Positions 12,201 to 23,900 of a stretch of DNA of 64,000 nt are shown piece by piece (the stretch's first letter is position 1; every line of letters starts with the position of its first letter). The position numbers and the translations under genes were made by a program. Under the pieces are notes generated by a model. It was not told where the DNA came from. It saw nothing but the letters and a program-made list of their open reading frames with translations, and made no database searches. The stretch comes from Sipunculus nudus (Eukaryota; Annelida; Sipuncula; Golfingiida; Sipunculidae): the NCBI GenBank assembly GCA_026874595.1, contig CM049307.1:23785079-23849078 (forward strand), written 5' to 3'.

Positions 12201-15130
12201 GTACCAGTTGTATATATATATATATATCTCCAAAATGCAAAATGTTATGCAAGAAATTTTCTGACTTAAATTGTTTTGTTTGCCCTACCCTTACATGCCA
12301 GAAGGATTAACCTTTGCATATTGTAGCATCCTCACAGGTGTGTGTATCAGCTGATAAGGATTAACTAATTTTATCACATACTGGATGGACAGGCTCAGAA
12401 ACAGTTGTCATGTATATGGGAAGTTACAATGGATGACAAGTAAATTGTCCTTGTTATCTGCAGTAGCCTGTGGGTTCAGCTTTTGGCCATGAGAAGTCTT
12501 AAATACTGATAAAAATGAACTGATGTATTTCTTTCACTTTGATATACAAGAAGTAAAGTAAATTAACAACACTTCTGTTAAAACCAGCTGGATGTATTCT
12601 CTAGCTAGTTTTTGGGTGCCCAGCCATCTACTTCTCTTGGAAATTCAAGGACTGATCAGCCAATAGAAGGTGGGAGAGACCACATCTAGCAAGTCTTAAC
12701 AAAGGTATCTTCTACTTGCTTTTTTCACTTATAGCTGATACGCTCAACAATCTAATATTATTTCCCTCTGTGATATATTTAATACATGTTTAAGTATGGT
12801 CCCTTTGCAAGAACTTTTTCATTTAATGTCAGATAAAATTTGCTGCAGGCATTCGGGGATTTTCTACAGCTCATCCCCCTGGCAGAGAGTGTAGTCAAAT
12901 TGAATGCCGTGTGTATGATGTGTAATGGTGATGCAGCTTTCACAAAGAGGAAAGGCTCAGAAAAAAAGGTAGGTTAAAGGCACCCATTCACATATCATGT
13001 ATATTCAGTATACATGAAAAACAGTGTTGTAACCTTAAAGAATTTGTGTTATCTGCCAATATTTTCATATAAAGATATTTGCTAACTCCTGTATGCATCA
13101 GGAAATAAGCTTGCATCAGGTGCAATCATTGGCACAAAACATTGTTTCTTCAGTGTGTTCTCTTTCTCATTTCCTCATGTGTGGGAGTTTATGTACCATT
13201 AACATTTCCTAGGAGATTTGTTATCTTTGAACAGTAAATATAACATTAGTTCTGAAACATGATATTTCTGATTTAAAGAAATCCTGTATACAGACGACTG
13301 ACCAAAACTAAATTTGAATAAATCCTTAATATAATTTTTTGCCAAACTATGTCACACATAAATGACATTAATCCATCAAACATCTGCCTGCTTCATTCAT
13401 TGTTACATTTAAAAGTATAATGTTAGTTTGTTTATACCTACATCCATATTCATTGTTAAATAACATGACAGCAGAAATAAGGTATCCAAGCAGCTTTAAG
13501 GATCCTCACAATTTTTTTTCTGTTGTTGAAAACTAGTATATATGAATCCACAAACCTTAAACACACAATTATTGATCAAAGACAGTGAAATCATCCCTAT
13601 TTGACAAAATTTCACTATGTTTACAAATTCTGCTGGACCATAATAATTGTATCCGCCAAAACGAAGTTTTGCGGATACTATGTTTTTGACCGGGTTCCGC
13701 CGCCGCTGCCCCGTTCATTCCAAGAGAACTCCTCTGAGACTACTGGACAGATTTTTACCGAAACTTACACAAATTATCGGGTCACATGTGAACTGGTGCC
13801 TAACCCAGTGGCCTTGACCTCTGACCTTTCCTCTCTGCCCAGCGTCCGTTTGTGCGTCTGTTTCCACACATAAACCCACATATCTTGGGAACCGTTTGAC
13901 CGATCAGGAAAATTTTTTTACACAAATGTAGCGCTTGGATAGCCTTATAACATACACAAAAAAGGTGGCGCCACCTGCAGCCATTTTTGCACAGCTTCCA
14001 TCTGTTTGTCTGCCTTGGGTTAAAATCACTCACATCTCTGCAGTGGTTTGACTAATTCACCTAAAATTCGGCATGCGTATACATCCTAGATAGCTTTCTT
14101 GATTTTATGACAGGAGGCGCCACCTACATTCATGTTAACGCTGCAGACATCCAAGCTCATATCTCGGGAACCGTTTGAGCAAACAGGAAAAAAAGTTTAC
14201 ACAAATGTAGCCCTTGGATAGCTTTATAACATACACAAAAATGGTGGCTCTACCTTCAGTCATTTTTGCTCAGTGTCCATCTGTTTGTCTGCCTTGGATT
14301 AAAATCACTCATATCTCTGCAGTAGTTTGACCGAATAACCTGAAATTTGGCATGCGTATAAATCCCGCATAGCTTTCTTTGATTTTATGACAGGTGGCGC
14401 CACCTACATTCACGTTCACGCTGAAGACATTCATGCTTATATCTCCGGACTCGTTCGATCAATCAGGAAAAAAAATTACACAAATGTAGCCCTTGGATAG
14501 CTTTATAACATACACAAAAAAGGTGGGGCCACCTGCAGCCATTTTTGCACAGCGTCCATCTGTTTGTCTGCTGTGGGATAAAATCACTCATATTTCTGCA
14601 GTGGTTTGACTTTTCCACCTGAAATTTTGCATGTGTATACATCTTGGATAGTTTCTCGTTCAAATAACAGATGGCGCCACCAACAATCATGTTTATGTGG
14701 CAGAGATCCATTCTTATATGTAACACATGTAACTCTATTTCCCCTGCCACTCAAACCATGCCTCACTTCACCCGTCCTACTCAGATTTTGGCGGATACAC
14801 GTAGTCGCTTGTCGACTACCTGTATTCTAGTTTATACTTGATTTGGAATGTCAACATAATTTTCACTTCTTAGAAGTATTTATTCTACTGAGATGGCAAG
14901 ATTAAACAACCATATCATAATTTTCATTATTCCCTTTTTTCCAGGTGGAGGTTATAGGAGGAACTGACAAATATCTGGCAGTTTGTCGACAATGTTACCA
15001 CAGGCGATCTGTCCAGAACAGCCCCTGCAAGGAGAATAATCTAACACCAGTACATCAAGAAAACACAAAAGCTGGCCGCAGACTGTTCATGTCCCCACTG
15101 TCCCCCAGCAAGCTCACAAACAAATCCTGA
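3219..15130 (+). CDS. TK1: Thymidine kinase 1, cytosolic (complete gene, 7 coding exons)
   Basis: Cytosolic thymidine kinase: phosphorylates thymidine to dTMP with ATP in the pyrimidine salvage pathway. Coding exons are 3219-3281, 4704-4735, 5490-5603, 6608-6701, 9510-9599, 12849-12968 and 14945-15130. They splice in phase to 232 codons plus TGA; human TK1 has 234 residues and also seven exons. Visible features are the P-loop GPMFSGKS (residues 25-32, its last Ser split by intron 2), the GIDEGQF segment with catalytic Glu98, ALDGTFQRK, zinc cysteines C153/C156 and C185/C188, the lasso GGTDKY (176-181), and a C-terminal KEN box (200-202), which in vertebrates directs APC/C-Cdh1 degradation at mitotic exit. 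The first of two adjacent ATGs was chosen; MSC also begins the human protein. All donors are GT except intron 5, which is GC. The introns carry several repeats but no exon is disrupted. CLEC16A follows on the same strand. Confidence 0.97.
4704..4735 (+). CDS. TK1: TK1 exon 2 (P-loop microexon)
   Basis: A 32-bp exon after 'ttttgcag', encoding [10 protein letters not shown] plus two bases of the P-loop Ser. Donor TC/GTAAGT, phase 2. It holds almost the whole Walker A loop, which binds the ATP phosphates. Confidence 0.93.
5490..5603 (+). CDS. TK1: TK1 exon 3
   Basis: Acceptor 'gaattgcag', donor ACAG/GTACTC. Completes the P-loop Ser and continues with [11 protein letters not shown], strongly conserved in animal TK1, through the DTRY segment to a split Arg codon. 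Confidence 0.95.
5836..6508. repeat. Interspersed repeat with GTATACCCA ends in TK1 intron 3
   Basis: Begins GTATACCCA (5836) and ends TGGGTATAC (to 6508). Near the start a hairpin forms between GTATACCC and the following GGGGGGATAC. Inside, a segment ending in 'gtggccttgaccttgaat' occurs twice about 325 bp apart (about 5911-6062 and 6243-6388). A run of about 18 G lies near 6457-6474. The start (hairpin followed by TATG and a T-rich stretch) resembles that of the GTATCCGCC elements at 13649 and 43727. It is non-coding, and no subterminal 3' hairpin was seen. Confidence 0.6.
6608..6701 (+). CDS. TK1: TK1 exon 4 (catalytic Glu)
   Basis: Acceptor 'atttcag', donor CAGTTT/GTAAGT, phase 0. Encodes the stretch ending [10 protein letters not shown]; Glu98 in DEGQF is the general base of the TK1 family. 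Confidence 0.96.
7205..9077 (+). repeat. agctca-palindrome repeat family, copy A (TK1 intron 4)
   Basis: Starts with an imperfect palindrome (agctcagcagactataag followed by its near reverse complement, to about 7234). It then carries a ~780-bp body that recurs at 46130 and 58036, with shared stretches such as 'gatattaaggaaaaacctc' and 'atatcaaaaccactgatctg'. A run of 13 C precedes 'agatggtgcataaactag' near 8020. A tail motif 'agctgagcgc..gtga..ccatgggtcc' at about 9035-9064 is like the one ending copy B, so the element may extend that far. The body 7205-8045 is well supported; the rest is less certain. Non-coding. Confidence 0.7.
9510..9599 (+). CDS. TK1: TK1 exon 5 (followed by a GC splice donor)
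   Basis: Thirty codons from [11 protein letters not shown] to ALDGTFQRK, all conserved TK1 sequence. The donor is AAG/GCAAGT: no GT gives a frame that joins exon 6, while GC gives QRK-AFG as in other TK1 proteins. Intron 5 is therefore GC-AG. Confidence 0.95.
9770..11370. repeat. ~137-bp tandem array with trimeric higher-order structure
   Basis: About eleven diverged units, each containing 'cttgaaaaagcttgtggac', 'cctttcatcttgcaaatat' and 'gatgaagaccccaatgg' or close variants. Unit spacing runs about 131, 137 and 147 bp in rotation. Every third unit is most alike (for example near 10500 and 10911), giving a higher-order repeat of about 412 bp. The left edge has a 'cgtgcgtccgtctgtcc' tract. 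It lies inside TK1 intron 5. Frames through it are repeat artefacts. Confidence 0.85.
11371..12848. other. Remainder of TK1 intron 5, no gene seen
   Basis: AT-rich intron with a short (TA)n tract near 12211-12226. No conserved frame or RNA gene was recognised. It ends in the acceptor 'atttgctgcag'. Confidence 0.5.
12849..12968 (+). CDS. TK1: TK1 exon 6 (first zinc cysteine pair)
   Basis: Forty codons from [18 protein letters not shown] through CMMC (C153/C156) to KGSEKK. Donor AAAAAAG/GTAGGT, phase 0. The exon covers the start of the zinc-binding domain. Confidence 0.96.
13649..14830 (+). mobile_element. Helentron/HINE-like element, copy 1 (TK1 intron 6)
   Basis: Begins GTATCCGCCAAAA, which folds at once with the following TTTTGCGGATAC to make a 13-bp hairpin. 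The reverse complement TTTTGGCGGATAC appears again near the 3' end (14786-14798). It is followed by a hairpin GTAGTCgcttgtcGACTAC (14801-14819) and a terminal CTAG (14827-14830) before T. Terminal inverted repeats that are not both at the very ends, plus a 3' subterminal hairpin, fit Helentron-associated non-autonomous elements. The interior holds about three ~300-bp direct repeats with GGCGCCACCT blocks. No Rep/helicase coding sequence. Class assignment is inference. Confidence 0.65.
14945..15130 (+). CDS. TK1: TK1 exon 7 (lasso, zinc pair, KEN box, stop)
   Basis: Acceptor 'cccttttttccag', 61 codons plus TGA. Starts [10 protein letters not shown], then CRQC (C185/C188), a KEN box at residues 200-202, and two SP sites near the end (SPLSPSK). 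SP sites can be CDK targets; that role here is inference. Confidence 0.96.
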   Translation: MEVIGGTDKYLAVCRQCYHRRSVQNSPCKENNLTPVHQENTKAGRRLFMSPLSPSKLTNKS

Positions 15131-16431
15131 CGTCACAGTCATTTACAATAGTGTACTACTTAAATCTCATTTGATACTTACCATTACTCGCTTAGTACTG
15201 TTTAAAATTCTGTTGTGTCTCTTTCTTGGATGTCTTTGTTACATGTGAGATAAACAGGGATTATCCTGATTACTTTGTGTTGTTTTAGGAAGTATTTACA
15301 TTGATTTTCTATGTTGAATTGTACCAGAGAAATATTAATAGTGGAGTGCCATATGGAGTAGCCCTTTGGAAATGATAATCTTGTCTGAACATAATGTGAC
15401 TGGCATAATAAAGATGAGGGAAATTTCTGCCTTGCAAATTGAAAAACTGGTGTTTTTTGCATGTTAAAATTGTGGTTATGATATTAGTCAACCGGAAGTT
15501 TATTTTTTAATGTCTTAATTTGTTACCTATCTATTGTAATTATGATTATACTTTGAGTATTGTAAGAGGAACGTTGATAAATGTAGCTTGCTTGAACTGT
15601 TGAATTTTTATTATTTGCTACGATGACCAAAGAAGACATTTGTTGCACGAAGGCTACAGTGCAAAGGGGTCTAATTCTATGGTACCAAATGATAGTTTGA
15701 ATATTGTGTCTAAAACTTATTGTAATGTGAACCAGCTTGTTACAACATACCACTGCCTACCATTTAACATATCCATATTATTGTACATACAGCACTGATT
15801 GGCAAGGGAGGTAATGAAGGGTCACATAATTTAACTGTTCCAAGGATCAAAGAGAATTTTTAATTTTCTGGGCTCAGGTTAAGTTTGTATAATCCATTAG
15901 AAGTCTCATCTCAGGACGTATCGAGGTACTTGCTCACAATACAGTACATGTAAAATATTTTACAATTTAGTATCAATGAAAATGTTTGTCCATCATCATA
16001 AAATTGAAGTCCAAAACAGAATAAAATTCAATGTTACCTGGTTGTAAGCTCTGACATTATCAGGTGCAATATTATGCCTATTCTTTCCCACTATCAGTTC
16101 AGTTTTGCTTTATACAAAAGTTTCTAAGCAAAGCCATCCCAGCTTTATTTATCTTGTTTCAATTGTTGTAAGTGCTCTTTGACAGATCAGCACTGAATTT
16201 CACAATTTGCATATTTGAATTTGATTCATGTCAGACAAGTGGCAATGACCCCATAAGTCTGATATTCCACTAGGAAATATTTATTTATTTACACTTGTTG
16301 CATTTCATTAGGATAATTTCATTTCCTTTAGGATAATTGCATTTTATTGGCATTCTGATTGAAAATAATTCAGCAGGATTGGAATGATGATGACACGTAA
16401 TGATTTTGTTTTCTTTTCAGTGAAAAAATGC

Positions 16432-16491
<60 letters not shown>

Positions 16492-16640
16492 TATGCAGGG
16501 TTCTGTGCATTTTCCTCAGGTGTTTCCAAGTATAATGCAGACTGGAACATTATTTTGTATTAGCATTTTGCTGTACTTCTCTTTTTTTTGTGAAATGAAA
16601 CTTGAATGTTGAGAATAAACTCTGTATCCAAATATTTTAT
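15131..16640 (+). other. TK1: TK1 3' UTR candidate with AATAAA signals
   Basis: Two polyadenylation-type hexamers follow the stop: AATAAA at 15407-15412 (about 0.28 kb after the stop) and at 16614-16619 (about 1.5 kb after). Which is used cannot be decided from sequence. A long (TA)n tract near 16435-16484 lies between them. Confidence 0.4.
16435..16490. repeat. (TA)n microsatellite
   Basis: An uninterrupted TA dinucleotide run of about 25 units ending in a short ACAC stretch. Downstream of TK1, possibly within its 3' UTR. Confidence 0.9.
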
Positions 16641-17340
16641 TAAAGCTGCTTTATCTAAGAAGTAATTTTAGTGTATTCTTATGTTTTGCTGAGAGCACTC
16701 TATTCATGATTGGTCTTTGTTGTACATTCTAAGATGAGACCGGTTACTACAATCTAATCATTCTCTTATACAGATTACATAGGTCACTGTGACCCTTTTG
16801 CAAATAAAAGTTTATAACCCCCATCCCCTTTGCACTCTGCAAAAGATGTTGTAAATAGGTCATGAACTGACCAATTTGAAGATACCAGAAATTGTACCCC
16901 CCCCCCCCCCAAAAAAAAACACACAGAGTATTTAATTGAATAGCTTCTGTTTAATTCAGGACCACTAGAATGGATTCTTATTTTGATATAAAGGCAACAT
17001 TTATTTCAACAAGCTGAATGGCTTAACCTCTAATAATTGGAGAATAGGCAAAATCAAGATTTACACCCGATTACTAGGTGTGGAATTATGTAATACTTCT
17101 TGCTCTGCTCCGACTTATTGAAATCAAAGTACAAAATACTTAACAGGTGTTAAATTGCCAGTGAAAATTACCTAAATGCATGGCCAACCATGGGCATTTT
17201 AATCAAATTTTCTTCAACAAAGAAATAAGAAGCAACTATTTAATAAATTTCCCATAAATCTGGCAAAATAAAGAATTTCTGAGATACCAAAGCTGAAAAG
17301 CCAAAAGAAATTATTTTCATGATTCCTGAAATAATTAATA

Positions 17341-17854
17341 AAGCCTTTAAGTGAAAGCTGCATAATGAACCCATGAGGGATCGCACGTGTACATCAGACA
17401 TCCCGCCCCCCTCAGGTGTTCATACGATCACATGGGCAATAACATGCCCCGCCCACTTTACGTCATACGAGGTGAACCCTTCGGTTGGGATGGGAGCGTA
17501 AAATTGACTAAAAAGATCTATATTAACCTTTACAAAGCTTGAACACTTCAGTTAAATATTCTATGTAAAATGCCCATGTCTTTTTTTTTTATAAACGCTT
17601 ACGAAGCCAATACTCCTTTAACGTTTAAAAAACAGTGTTGAACGATGTTTCGACCTGCCACATGAACTAGACTGCTTAAGGTCAAGGACATTTCATTAAG
17701 GAAGTAGTCCCATCAGCCAATCAGATTACTTCTTATATACAACTGGCAGATTAAATATGGAGGGTGTTCACGAAAAGGCGTCAATAACAAGGAAAGCATA
17801 ATTACCACATAAAACAACATATAAACGGATTACGACAATCGTCAAGTTTTCAAA
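17341..17854 (+). promoter_or_regulatory. CLEC16A upstream region: E-box, GC box, CRE-like site
   Basis: Before the CLEC16A start codon are CACGTG (17384-17389), a GC box CCCCGCCCAC (about 17447-17456) and a CRE-like TTTACGTCATAC (about 17457-17468). The local sequence is less AT-rich than its surroundings. A promoter here is inferred from position and motifs; the start of transcription is not visible. CACGTG is also the core of lysosomal CLEAR elements, a possible but unproven link to an endolysosomal gene. Confidence 0.4.
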
Positions 17855-17931
17855 ATGTTTTCGAAACCGAAAGCCTGGCTACCAGGAGGTATATGGAGGC
17901 CAAAAAATCCTCATTCATTGGAACATTTGAA
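17855..17931 (+). CDS. CLEC16A: CLEC16A exon 1
   Basis: Starts [12 protein letters not shown] and ends HSLEHLK, like the family's first exon. Donor TTTGAA/GTGAGT, phase 2. The ATG is the first in frame and matches the conserved N-terminus. Confidence 0.92.
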
Positions 17932-20900
17932 GTGAGTATATCTGATTGTGAAGCTGTGTTTGTGATTTCGCTGTGTGAGTTCTGACAGTGACAAACAAAA
18001 CCACTTGCCCATCATTATCACACACCTGTGTACAGTGAGGTTTCTGCTAGAAATTTACATTGTTTTTATCTGATAAAAAAATACTGTAACCCTCGTAGAC
18101 CATAGAATTTCAAATGAACAGATGGGTTATAAATTAAAATTTTTAGTTAAAACTAAAATAGTAAAATTGGCATATATCAGTGAATTAAATTCAAATAAGG
18201 AATGCCTTCAAATAAATCCAATCAGCAATACATGGCATAACTAAGCCATGTTAAAAAGAATAACTCATTTCAAAGCAATTAAAGTTTTACTTCTTTGGTT
18301 TTAAATATGTTGTCTGATTTATGTAAAATAATAATATTATTATTGATACAAAGTGTCCAGAGCTCCGAACACATTGCCCCAGAGACGAAGGGCTGGACTA
18401 TTTCCGGTTTGCACTCATGCAATTTAGTGAAGATGTATAAGTACATATCACAGTTGCTTGAATCGTTATTTGTGGCTGATATTTGGCCCAAAGGAAAGGG
18501 CAATTCAGATGTAAACAGAGAATCCATGAAGTCCATTCCGAAAGAAAGAAGTATGTGAATTCCAATGTTTGGGTGCAAGCGGTGATTTGGTGGTTTAAGC
18601 CATTGGTCACATTTCAGAAGGTGGTAGCTTTTCGAAGCAAGCCGTACTTAAAGTTATTTAAATCTCCACTGTGATGGCCTCAGAACCTCTACAGGCATGA
18701 TCTTTGTATCATATGAAAGCTTAGAACATGTCCTAACCAAGTGTACCATTACTTGTTTCCTAATTACTAAAGTCTCAGTTATATGAAACAAAAGGTCCCT
18801 GTGATTGATGTCATTTTGGCGTGTCACGTGCTGATGTGTATTTTTTCTTGGAAGCTTACCTAAGCACATTTTTTTAAAACATAACTTGGAGGTTTTTACA
18901 TGCTCGAGGTGTCAAGCCTACTTTTGATGCAGAACTGAACAATTTGTGTGAGTTTTGTGGAAGTTGATAGGTAAGTTTATTAGGGAAGTTATGTTGTCCC
19001 GTTTAATTTTTCAAAGTGACATATTTATTTGATTGTTTATTTTAGAGCATATATTACTGTAAGAAATTTAAAGGCCTTTAAGTAAATGCTCCTGAGCAGT
19101 ACTTTACAATGACAAGCAAGTTTTTTCCTTATATCATAACCAACTGGAAAAGTTTTCACTGTGAATTTTGGTGAACAACATGTAACGGTCTCTTTTAACC
19201 ACAAAAATCTTAAGATTTTTTATTTACAGTCACTGTTTATTCTTCTATTAACTGATAAACTGACATTATGGGACTTTTTTTCATAATGCTCCCAACCTGA
19301 AGTTTATTTTGGTATATGATATGTGCTTGTTATTTGTGTAATACTTGGAAATTTATTTTTCTAGGAAATGGTGACCAAAATGTAATGGGCAGATAAAGTA
19401 CATACTGATAGCCCTATAAATAGCATTTTTACATCCATATTTGTTCAAAAAAAGGATACAAAATACTTAGTGGTCACCACTATGATTTCCAGAAAGAAAT
19501 TAAGGCATGAGGTCTTTACAGACTAAATAAGAGACAAGCATATATTCATGTAGATTCCATAATATGACTTGGAGTGAATGTTTTTGCCTAGCGGTCACAC
19601 CATCACAGTATTTATTGCCTAGTCATGACCACCATGACATTATTTCTATGCTTTTTACAATAAATTTAAAGTTTCATATGTACCCTCATTTGTTAGCTAT
19701 CAGTTCTACTTAATAATTCATGTGATCACTTCATAGATACAAGTTATTGTTCAAACATGGTCACAGTAATTTTGTAAACTGCAGACGTTTTTCAAGAAAA
19801 TCTTGTCAAGATATATTGCTTGAGAAAACACAGAAGGAGAGTCAGTACAAAGACATGTAACATTTATGTTAGGGCATTAGGTATTAACTTTTTCAGTTAA
19901 AAATATGGAGTGTATAACATAAGAGATTGCTGAGTTATTGCATGTTTTGATAAAAAAGTGCTTCATGGTAAAAATGACCATTAAAGTTTTAAGAATACAG
20001 ATGATATATAAGAAATTTTTATGTTTAATATTTTATCTTGTCTCTAAAAAAATGAGGTTAGAGCCTTGAAACTTCTCCTAAGGATAGATCAACCCCACTA
20101 AATAATAATAATTTAAAAAAAAAATGGTCAAAATGACCCATGTGACAAAAAAGCTACCACCTTGTGAAATGCAACCCATTACTTTCCCTGTTGAGCAGTA
20201 ATATTTAGTCAACCATATAAATATTGTTGTTTGTGTTCTTTTCTTCCTACCAGCCGCTCAAAGCTGCAGTACTGTCTTGACCGTAAATATATATGGCTGT
20301 TTTAAAACTGTTTTCTGAGTTTGCAGAACAACCATTGCTCACCCACCAGGCCACCATGTTAACAGACTTATTCACAGTCCTGCACAGAATCAAGACATTC
20401 TATTTGGTTCATTCATTGACAGTTAAAGTGACAGCTATTGTACTTGTCCAGGTGAATTTGTCTTGATCACAACATTGTATGTTGTTATAAGTGAATATGA
20501 CCAGTAAATTACCATTCTACAAAATATATTCCAATTTTATTATACCAAAAGTAACAGTACACAAACATTATTTTAATCTTTGATTCTAAGTTTATGTAGA
20601 TTTAATTCCATTTTACCGAAGATTGTCGTGGTCAGGTCAAGTAAACAATGTCCTTTCTACAAGATTTTGTGCTGCCTGATCCTGATGAAAACATAGTGAT
20701 TTCAATTTTATAAAAGCAGAATAAACAACATTTAAAGGAGTTTGTCAGATGCTTCAAGTCAGTTTCAAAGATTTTGTTCTAAGAAACCCTGCAAAACTGC
20801 AACTTTACTGTTGTGCCATGTGGCTGATGTTGACCAGGTCCAAATTGCACTTGCAATACTGGCCTTCCTTTAGAAGGCATTCGTGGTATAAGTATATATT

Positions 20901-23900
20901 GGCGGTTTTAGGCTGTTCTAGGCCAGAATAACCACCACTAATGATTCATGCTACTGTGTACATGCATACTTTAGCAATATGATTAATACTCTCAAATTAT
21001 GGATAAACTTTAAAATTATTTGTCTACATGCAAATAGAGATTTATTAATAAAGCCAATTATAATATTAATGAATTTTTATTAATTTCTTAGCATGTCAAA
21101 GATAACTAAGACTAAGAGTAGGTCTTAAAAGCATATATGGACTTGATCTCAAACCTATAAACAATAAACATAATTTTTTATAGGTCTTTTGTTTAAACAT
21201 TATTTTGTGAGTACATTTATTTTAAACTTGCATAGGTCCTGGTCAATATAAAATCATACAGTTTGCTTCTGTCACTTTTAATGAAAATTCTTTGGTAATT
21301 TTGCGGATCTCTGGGTCTATGCAGATTCTCTAAGAAAGTCCTATATAAAGTGCTAGTTACTAAAGTCACTAAATGCCTGAACAAAAGCAAATGCTCTGGT
21401 TGGTCCTTTAGTTGGTGCCAGAGAAATAGCTCGGGCCATAGATATGTCCGGCAGTGTCAGTGAGCATGCCTACACTTTTTTTTTAACTCAAATTTAGGGA
21501 TAGCCGATTGGAGAAGGGGGGGGGGGGAGACACATCCAGCCATTCCAGTTATTACATTGAAGCTACTGATATTAAACAGCCTGGGCCTCTGAAAGACCAT
21601 TATTGCAAATGAAGTGAGCGTAACCCCTTTGGTTGTAGACCTTTGTGTCAGCTGTTCCAGCAAAACTCTACTTTATCCAGATAGTGGACACGCCCCGTAA
21701 TTAGGGGTCAGCCTGTGAACACCCCATGATTGTCCTGCACTGCATAATTAATATTTTGTGATTGTAGAATTTGTATTTTGGCAAGGTGTACGTATGGTTG
21801 TGTTTATTTTTATATGAGAAATGTGCATTGTAAAGTTTTTTTAACACTCTTTGCATAAAAAGTGTGCTATATAAATATGGTATAATAATAATTAAAGCCA
21901 ATTTGTAAATGCTTTCTTCAAAGTACAAAATTTCATCATTCATTTTACATTGTGATTCTTGCCTGTCTTTCAAAAGAATTTGCTTGTAAACGTCTTTTTA
22001 GTGTCTACATCAGTATGTTCATATAAGACAACAAGGAATCCTCTGTGCTATATTTTCTTCTTGTATTTGTCAAGCACCAGTGCCTGTTTTCAACACTGAT
22101 GCTGCAGTAGATATAAGTTATATATGAGTCGGATGTTTCTACTTGTATATGGTATATATGGGCCATTTTCACAAAATGTGACAAATAACGGTAAAGAAAT
22201 GTCCATCATTTTAAAACCTATTATACTTTACCACTTTTTCAATTTTGGTATTCTGTCATCTATAAACTAAAATGCGGAAACTAAAAAAAATTAAATAGGT
22301 ATATATTTACATTTTTTAAAGATTTTTGAAATCATTAGTAACAGAAATGTCCATACCGTTATATGTCCAAAATTGAATTCAACAATTTGAAAGATAGAAA
22401 ATAATTATTTTTAGTGAAGAGGCCACCTGGGACTATATCTGTTATTTAAGTATATCACTTGAATTGGTGCTGAAACATGTCATGATTATGGTATTACAAA
22501 ATACATGTAAATGGGAAGTCCTTTTTTGTGTGACCATAAATTATACATGTGCTTGTCTTTACCGTTATCATATTATGCTAATTATGAGATTTGAACTTAA
22601 TTTTTTAATAAGCTCACAGGTAATGTCATCTGCACAAGAATCAGCACATGAGACAGGTATACTGACCACAAGCAGGACCCTGCTAGTGTTTTTTATACTG
22701 TAAAAGTTGGTTTCAAACCACAGTGTTAGTGGGTGTCACAACAATTGGATGTCTTTACCGTTATCATTGATAGACATGGAATCATCAGGAGTTAAATGAC
22801 AGGATCTGTCACTGTTGAATATGCATAGTGTTTAGGCTGTGTTAAGGAACTACTTTTCAAGCTGTTGTACATAACCATATCCTACAGGCCATATTTGTGT
22901 CTTTACCGTTATCTTGATCTGTCTTTACCGTTATGAATATATATTAACGGTAAAGACTGGTGAGACAAAGACCTGGAGCTTGAGCTCACAATATCTACAA
23001 TTTATTGCTGTAATCTTGCCACAGTATTTCCTGTATAATATTATTATGTGTCAGTTTATTTAGAGAGAAAGAAATTAAATATATTTTATATGATAATACA
23101 AGAATATGCCTCTACTTAAAAAAGGAACACCAAATAATCAAACATACCATGCATCTGTTAGAGGTCATATGACATATTTCTCATGAAGTTGTAAACTGTT
23201 TATTGTTTTAGCCCTTCACATCAAGCTTAAAAAGGAGAGTTTTTTTGGGGGGGGGGAAATGCCATGATTCCTTTGGTAAAACCAAATATTTACTTGTCTG
23301 AATTAACAAGTAAGAATGTCAATTCAGACTTGGGGATGATCATGCCTTATGTCTATAATCTGCATTCAAAGCAAGTTCACTTTTCACATTTCAGATGTAG
23401 CCTTGTGTACATCTGATATTCTAAAGTTAACCTGTTGACATCAGAATTCATCAGAACTCCACTCTGCATTCTTTACTTAGGTATACCAAGCTAACTGATG
23501 TAAAAATGCATGAAATAATCAATGTACTGAATGGATGATTAAAACCCCTGAGCAATTCACAAGTTAAGGTGGCATTTATTTAACTTTTAATGTTAGAATT
23601 TCTGTGAGTGTAAATCAGTAATCCAAAAGAAACTTGTAAAGCACTTAACCTAATTAAATGTGCTTGGTTACACAATCCTTTTTGGTATTACATGAGAGTG
23701 CAGTCTGATATGTTTCCTGAAATTGTAGGCAAAAAAATTGGGATTCGGAGTTCCCAAGACACTGACAAATACTTTTTTTGTTTTTATCATTTTTGGTGCA
23801 GGTACACGTCTTCATTTCTTAAGTACTAACTTAACTATGTATGTAACTATTATTTTAAGACTTTAACAGGGCGGTTGCACACGATTCATCTCATTTATGA

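Larger units (their letters stand above)
17932..22159. other. CLEC16A intron 1, left part
   Basis: AT-rich intron with no recognised exon. It holds a pair of ~25-bp inverted repeats (18610-18634 and 20147-20171), an ~11-bp G tract near 21508-21518, and SINE-like sequence near 21690-21905. Otherwise nothing was recognised. Confidence 0.5.
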
